The notes beneath the pieces were generated by a model. That model searched no databases. It saw only the letters and a list, made by a program, of their open reading frames with translations, and was not told where the DNA came from. Of a stretch of DNA of 64,000 nt, positions 59,976-64,000 are shown in pieces. A program made the position numbers and the translations under genes. The stretch lies in NCBI GenBank assembly GCA_029560585.1, contig JAKQKQ010000259.1, positions 1 to 64,000 of the forward strand. The letters are read 5' to 3'. This DNA is from Verrucomicrobiota bacterium (lineage in GTDB: Bacteria > Verrucomicrobiota > Verrucomicrobiia > JADLBR01). Position 1 is the stretch's first letter. Each line of letters opens with the position of its first letter.

Positions 59976-62900
59976 GTGCAGGGGGACTGTCTTTTTTGGG
60001 CGATCGCGTTGGGGCTCTGTGTTTCGGATATCACAATGGCCTCCGGGCGGGAGATCCGCGGTCAGGCGGGCGACACGCTGGCCGTGGGAGACGATGGCTG
60101 TTGGGGGCGCGTCCAGATCGAGGGGCATGACTTGGGGGGCGCGGTTGGCTCGCCAGTGGTCAGCGTCTGCGACGTGGGTGGCGGGGGCACCGAGTATGTG
60201 CCGTTGTCGGGCGCGGCGCGCGCGGAAGCGGGCGCTCTGGAGATGTCGCTCGGCTCTGGTGTTCTCGGGATTAGGGCGGATCTCGCGATCGCGCCGAGTG
60301 GCGCCGCGTTCAAGTTCAGCTTGCGCGTCGAAGATACGACGGGAAAGGATCGGGGGTTGCTTGTTCGAGTGGGCATTCCGCTGGATGCCGTGGGCTGGAC
60401 GTGGTGGCACGACATCGGGCGGCGGAGCGAGATTGGTTCGGGGGGGCGCTATGAGGACGCGAAGCCGTTGCGCGGTTTTGCGGCGTTGCCCGAGTGGAAG
60501 GACAAGCCGGACCTGCGGCTGGGATTCCATACGGCGAACTTTTGCACGGTAGTCAGTGGGCCTTGCGGGATCTGCCTTGCTATCCCACTGGATCAGCCGC
60601 GCATATTCCGCACGGCATACGATGCGAGGCAGAGGCTCCTGACCATCACGTATGACCTCGCGCTGTGCAAGGACACCATGCCGCCATCGCGGGCGACGTG
60701 CGAATTCGAACTGTTCGGGTGCGATCCAGGCTGGGGCATGCGAAGCGCGCTGGACATCTACTATCGGCGGCACGAGCAATTCTTTGCGAAGAACCTCAAG
60801 GAGGAGGGGATGTGGGTCGCCTTCACCCACCTCGATTGGATCGACAATCCCACGGAATTTGGCATCGGGATTCAGGAAGGGGCGGGTTCCGTTGGTTACG
60901 ACGACAAGATCGGGGCGAAGAGCCTGAGCTACTACACCCATGCCGGCATGTATGCGGACGTGCCGAATCACAGGCGGGGGGTGGATCCGACGCCGTCGCT
61001 GGAACGACGGATCGCGGCCGTTGAGGCGGCATTTCGACGGAGCACGGGTCGCGACGGCGTTTACGGCGAATGCGGGCTGCACGATGCGACGGGGGCATTA
61101 TCGGCCGAACCCGGCACCGTCTATGGTGACGTGCTGGCGCAGTTTTGCCTGGAACCGGAAATGTTTTACGGCCGGTGGCTGCTGGACCGAATCGAGAAGT
61201 TCTTTGCGGATTTTCGGACGCGGGGCGAGCTGGACGGCTTTTATTACGACGGGCTGACGACCGGCATCAACTATCGCCGCGAGCATTTTCGCCATGCGGC
61301 CTATCCGCCGTCCTGGGATCCGATCGCCAAGAAGCCGTATCTCTACAACTACTTCTCATCGGTCGAATGGGCGCGGCTGGTGGCCGAGAAGCTCCACGCG
61401 CTCGGCAAGATCACGATGATGAACGGCGCGATCGGCGCGAGCCCATTTTGCGCGCCGTTTCTGGATGTCATGGGCGCCGAGACGGGACTCGTGATCCCAC
61501 GCGGCGATTTCAACTTCGTCAAAAGCCTCTGCCACCACAAGACGTTCGTGACATTGCTCAAGGGCAACTACGCCAAGATGACCGGAGGGGATGTCGAACT
61601 GTTCATGAGGCGATGCCTCGCCTTCGGCGTATTCCCCGGATACTTCGACTGGCCGCCGAGCGGCCTTGGGCCAGGAGGAACCTATTGGGATCATCCGGAA
61701 TATTACGAGCGGGACCGCGCGCTCTTCCGGAAGTACGTGCCGCTCGTGAAGGCTATCGCGCGGGCCGGGTGGGAGCCCCTGACCTTGGCCCGTGCGACGA
61801 ATCCGGAACTGCAGGTCGAGCGTTTTGGATCGGGGGAGGGCGTTTTCTTCGCGGTCCTGAATGATTCAAGCGCCCCGGTGACCGATTCCTTGAGGTTCGA
61901 TGGCGAGAAACTGGGATTGCCGGAGGAGATTGTCGTGTTCGAAGAAACCGCCGGACGGAAGATGGCTCCGGCGAAGGAGGGCGGCACTTTGGTCGTGCCG
62001 ATGAAGCTCGATGGGCAAGGGGTCGCGCTCTTCCACATCGCCACGGAAGAGGGTTTTGTTAGGCATCATCGGGGGGCGGCGACCGAGATTCTCAATCTGG
62101 CCGACATTCAGAGGCGGGCCGATGAGGGGCGTCCGGCGATGCCATGCCACTGGCGCGCTAGCGGGAGGGGAGGGTGCTCGAGTTCCGAAGGGGGGCTGCT
62201 GCTGCAGAGTGAAACCGGTACCGCGAATCTATCGGCATCGCAGTGGGTCATGCTCTTTCAGTCCGAGGCGAGGCCGATCACGATCCGCGCGCGGACCAAG
62301 ACGCTGGACGTCGGAGGCAAATTGGGTGAGACCTTCGGACTGCAGGCGACCGTCTGCAGCGTTGACAAGCAGTTCACCTCACGCGAGCGGCGCGTGCGCC
62401 GGTTGGAGCCCGGCACCGGCGATTGGCGCGACATCGAGTGGACGATTGTTCCAGAGAGGCCGGTGCGCAGCATCGAGCTGACGCTCCGACTGGGTGGCCG
62501 GCGCGGGAGCGCATGGTTCGACGACGTTTCCGTGCGCTCGGCCGATGCGGCAGACCGGGAATGTGTGGTGGATGGCGGCTTTGAATCTTGGTACGAGCGA
62601 TTGACGCCAGAGCAGTGGGCGCGAATGGCACCGGCGGTGGATGCATTGCGCGCGGCGGTTGCCGATGACGCCCGCCCGCCGGCGAGGTGGCTGACCGATG
62701 CGCATCGCGCATTGCGGGACGCTTCTGAAATGATCTCCGAGGGCCATCTCGAGAATTCTGCGCGGAGAGTGCGGCGCGATCTGGATGAGGTCTGGGACCA
62801 CATGGGAAGATGTGGCCAGGTACTCGCGGGTATCGAGGGTGTGGAGTTGCTCGCGCCGGAGACGGTGGCTGCCGGTGAAGAGGCCGTGGTCGGGGCGAAG

Positions 62901-63905
62901 GTGTTGGCGCCCGAGGGGCTCGTGCGTCGCGTGGCGCTGTCCATTCGATCGGAACGGGGCTGGAAGATCAGCGGCGGGGGGCAGGACGCATCCTATCGAA
63001 TATTCGTCCCTGCCGATGCGAAGGCCGGGACGGTCTGCGTTTTGCGCGGGGAGGTGGCGGCGGATCTCGTTGCCGGTGGTTGTCTGCCCCTGGCCGCAGC
63101 GCGGTCGATCACGGTCGTGTCTCCGTTCGATGCGGAACTCGTGCCTGCGGGAGTGAGTGAGGCCGACGGCAGCCACGCGTTTCGGCTGCGCGTGACGAAC
63201 AGACTCTCGCGCCCACAGCGGTTTGCATTCGTGATTAGCGCCCCGCCAGGTTGGGCGGCGAGCGAAGTCGGAAAAGAGCAGACTGTCGCCCCGCGGACGA
63301 CGTTCGAGGTTCCGATCGTTATCGTTCCGGGCAAAGTCACGAGGGCAGGCCGCCACAGTCTGGGCGTTGAAGTTCGTGGCGAGGGCGGCGCCAGATCACT
63401 CCGCCGAGAATTGGATCATCTTCCGGCGGCGGCGAACCTTTTGCGAAATGGCGATTTCGAGGTCGGGGATGGCGGGGGATTGGAGCGCTGGTCCCGCTGG
63501 GAGGGCGGGTACGCGGTTGATGCGGGCGTCGCGCGGTCGGGCCGACGGAGCCTGCGATTGCAGAGTGGGCCCTCCGGGGGAAACGCCGGCGCCCATCAGT
63601 CGATTGAACTGCACGGTGCGCCACCTGCGCCACTCATCGTACGCGGGTGGTGCAAGACTGAGAATCTCGGAGGCCAGCGCCAGGGCTGTTGCCTCTATGT
63701 CGACATCTACTATGTCGATGGAACGAAGCTCTATGGGCAAAGGGTCACATTCGATGACGGCACGCACGATTGGCAGTACGGCGAGGCGCGAATCGAAACA
63801 ACGAAACCGATCAGGGCGCTGAGTGTATACGCGATGCTGCGCGGTGCGGTGGGCACCGCGTGGTTCGACGAGGTCTTCGTCGGACGGATGGGTGACGAGG
63901 GTTAG
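59976..63905 (+). CDS. Very large secreted glycosidase-like protein of unrecognised family
   Basis: This 1309-aa protein starts at GTG 59976 after GGGAG; a hydrophobic N-terminus (LFWAIALGLCVSDITMA) suggests export. Residues about 30-270 are a beta-rich domain. About 278-560 looks like a TIM barrel (MWVAFTHLDWID, LDGFYYDGLTTGINY, FGVFPGYFDWPP) with several acidic candidates. A jelly-roll-like module (737-865), a helical hairpin region, Ig/NPCBM-like beta-domains and a final jelly-roll from about 1153 (NLLRNGDFEVGDGG) follow. The family is not recognised. It probably acts on an insoluble polysaccharide. Confidence 0.68.
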   Translation: MQGDCLFWAIALGLCVSDITMASGREIRGQAGDTLAVGDDGCWGRVQIEGHDLGGAVGSPVVSVCDVGGGGTEYVPLSGAARAEAGALEMSLGSGVLGIRADLAIAPSGAAFKFSLRVEDTTGKDRGLLVRVGIPLDAVGWTWWHDIGRRSEIGSGGRYEDAKPLRGFAALPEWKDKPDLRLGFHTANFCTVVSGPCGICLAIPLDQPRIFRTAYDARQRLLTITYDLALCKDTMPPSRATCEFELFGCDPGWGMRSALDIYYRRHEQFFAKNLKEEGMWVAFTHLDWIDNPTEFGIGIQEGAGSVGYDDKIGAKSLSYYTHAGMYADVPNHRRGVDPTPSLERRIAAVEAAFRRSTGRDGVYGECGLHDATGALSAEPGTVYGDVLAQFCLEPEMFYGRWLLDRIEKFFADFRTRGELDGFYYDGLTTGINYRREHFRHAAYPPSWDPIAKKPYLYNYFSSVEWARLVAEKLHALGKITMMNGAIGASPFCAPFLDVMGAETGLVIPRGDFNFVKSLCHHKTFVTLLKGNYAKMTGGDVELFMRRCLAFGVFPGYFDWPPSGLGPGGTYWDHPEYYERDRALFRKYVPLVKAIARAGWEPLTLARATNPELQVERFGSGEGVFFAVLNDSSAPVTDSLRFDGEKLGLPEEIVVFEETAGRKMAPAKEGGTLVVPMKLDGQGVALFHIATEEGFVRHHRGAATEILNLADIQRRADEGRPAMPCHWRASGRGGCSSSEGGLLLQSETGTANLSASQWVMLFQSEARPITIRARTKTLDVGGKLGETFGLQATVCSVDKQFTSRERRVRRLEPGTGDWRDIEWTIVPERPVRSIELTLRLGGRRGSAWFDDVSVRSADAADRECVVDGGFESWYERLTPEQWARMAPAVDALRAAVADDARPPARWLTDAHRALRDASEMISEGHLENSARRVRRDLDEVWDHMGRCGQVLAGIEGVELLAPETVAAGEEAVVGAKVLAPEGLVRRVALSIRSERGWKISGGGQDASYRIFVPADAKAGTVCVLRGEVAADLVAGGCLPLAAARSITVVSPFDAELVPAGVSEADGSHAFRLRVTNRLSRPQRFAFVISAPPGWAASEVGKEQTVAPRTTFEVPIVIVPGKVTRAGRHSLGVEVRGEGGARSLRRELDHLPAAANLLRNGDFEVGDGGGLERWSRWEGGYAVDAGVARSGRRSLRLQSGPSGGNAGAHQSIELHGAPPAPLIVRGWCKTENLGGQRQGCCLYVDIYYVDGTKLYGQRVTFDDGTHDWQYGEARIETTKPIRALSVYAMLRGAVGTAWFDEVFVGRMGDEG

Positions 63906-63943
63906 CCTGCATATTTCACGCTTCCGCGTGAAATATGCAGGCT
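63904..63943. terminator. 18-bp perfect stem, probable bidirectional terminator
   Basis: The arms 63904-63921 and 63926-63943 are exact inverse complements around a TTCC tetraloop; the left arm begins AGCCTGCATATTTCACG. It overlaps the stop codon of the large protein. No clear U-run follows, so it could also be a dispersed palindromic element. Confidence 0.65.
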
Positions 63944-64000
63944 CAAAGGAAAACCGCGCTGCGAAAGACGCGATTTTGGAGGGTCTGGGGCTACCGATCT

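Noticed and set aside
58248-61082. A 944-codon minus-strand open frame
   Set aside because: It lies antisense to the Tat oxidoreductase and the 1309-aa protein; composition is basic and proline-rich with no recognisable motif.
1-64000. CRISPR array or rRNA operon
   Set aside because: No regularly spaced repeats and no rRNA-like sequence were seen; the only RNA gene supported is tRNA-Ser(GCU).

Overview
The window is 64 kb of GC-rich bacterial DNA, apparently from a member of the PVC superphylum (Verrucomicrobiota or Kiritimatiellota-like). This placement is inferred from gene content: a secreted formylglycine sulfatase with a LamG tail, a DUF4838 protein, an SGNH plus alpha/beta-hydrolase fusion, a PQQ-propeller/malectin protein, a Tat-exported Gfo/Idh/MocA oxidoreductase, DUF5060-type glycosidases and futalosine-pathway menaquinone genes. 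No rRNA or other marker fixes the phylum. There is one tRNA (Ser-GCU) and no CRISPR array.

Region 1 (1-17.6 kb) is the most unusual part. After the edge of an insertion sequence come two consecutive operons, each encoding a complex I-like or group 4 hydrogenase-like membrane complex: NuoL-, NuoH-, HyfE- and NuoM-type membrane subunits, a fused NuoC-NuoD-type large subunit and a ferredoxin-NuoB-type small subunit. Both large subunits lack all four nickel-iron cysteine ligands, so they are energy-converting hydrogenase-related (Ehr-type) complexes rather than hydrogenases. Operon 1 also carries two proteins that join an excisionase/MerR-like DNA-binding domain to a PtsN-like EIIA domain. Operon 2 has a degenerate ferredoxin domain and ends with an unrecognised 206-aa protein. 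The operons are separated by two perfect palindromes.

Region 2 (17.6-20 kb) is a compact preQ0/preQ1 (queuosine precursor) operon, queF-queC-queE-queD.

Region 3 (20-26.3 kb, minus strand) holds an AGE-family epimerase, a GH38-type alpha-mannosidase and a uroporphyrinogen-decarboxylase-family protein. The last two are flanked by 73-bp direct repeats, one of which cuts off the URO-D C-terminus.

Region 4 (26.3-31.4 kb) carries tRNA-Ser, an ABC permease-ATPase fusion whose ATPase motifs are all degraded, and mqnE-mqnA-mqnC for menaquinone.

Region 5 (31.5-37 kb, minus strand) has a three-gene operon (asparagine-synthetase-like enzyme and two methyltransferases) that resembles a small-molecule pathway, then a GH5 glycosidase translationally coupled to an exported peroxiredoxin.

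Region 6 (37-44 kb) has an acylating aldehyde dehydrogenase with a STAS protein, remnants of a VirJ/AcvB-like and an MprF/LpiA-like gene, a DUF4838 protein, and an SGNH/alpha-beta hydrolase gene broken by an in-frame stop.

Region 7 (44-64 kb) is an array of large secreted polysaccharide-active or binding proteins: sulfatase, deacetylase, several glycosidase-like proteins, a PQQ propeller-malectin protein, a phosphoesterase, an SDR and a Tat-exported oxidoreductase. It ends at an 18-bp-stem terminator-like palindrome. Overall the window suggests a heterotrophic polysaccharide degrader with menaquinone-based, probably anaerobic, energy metabolism and unusual ion-pumping redox complexes.
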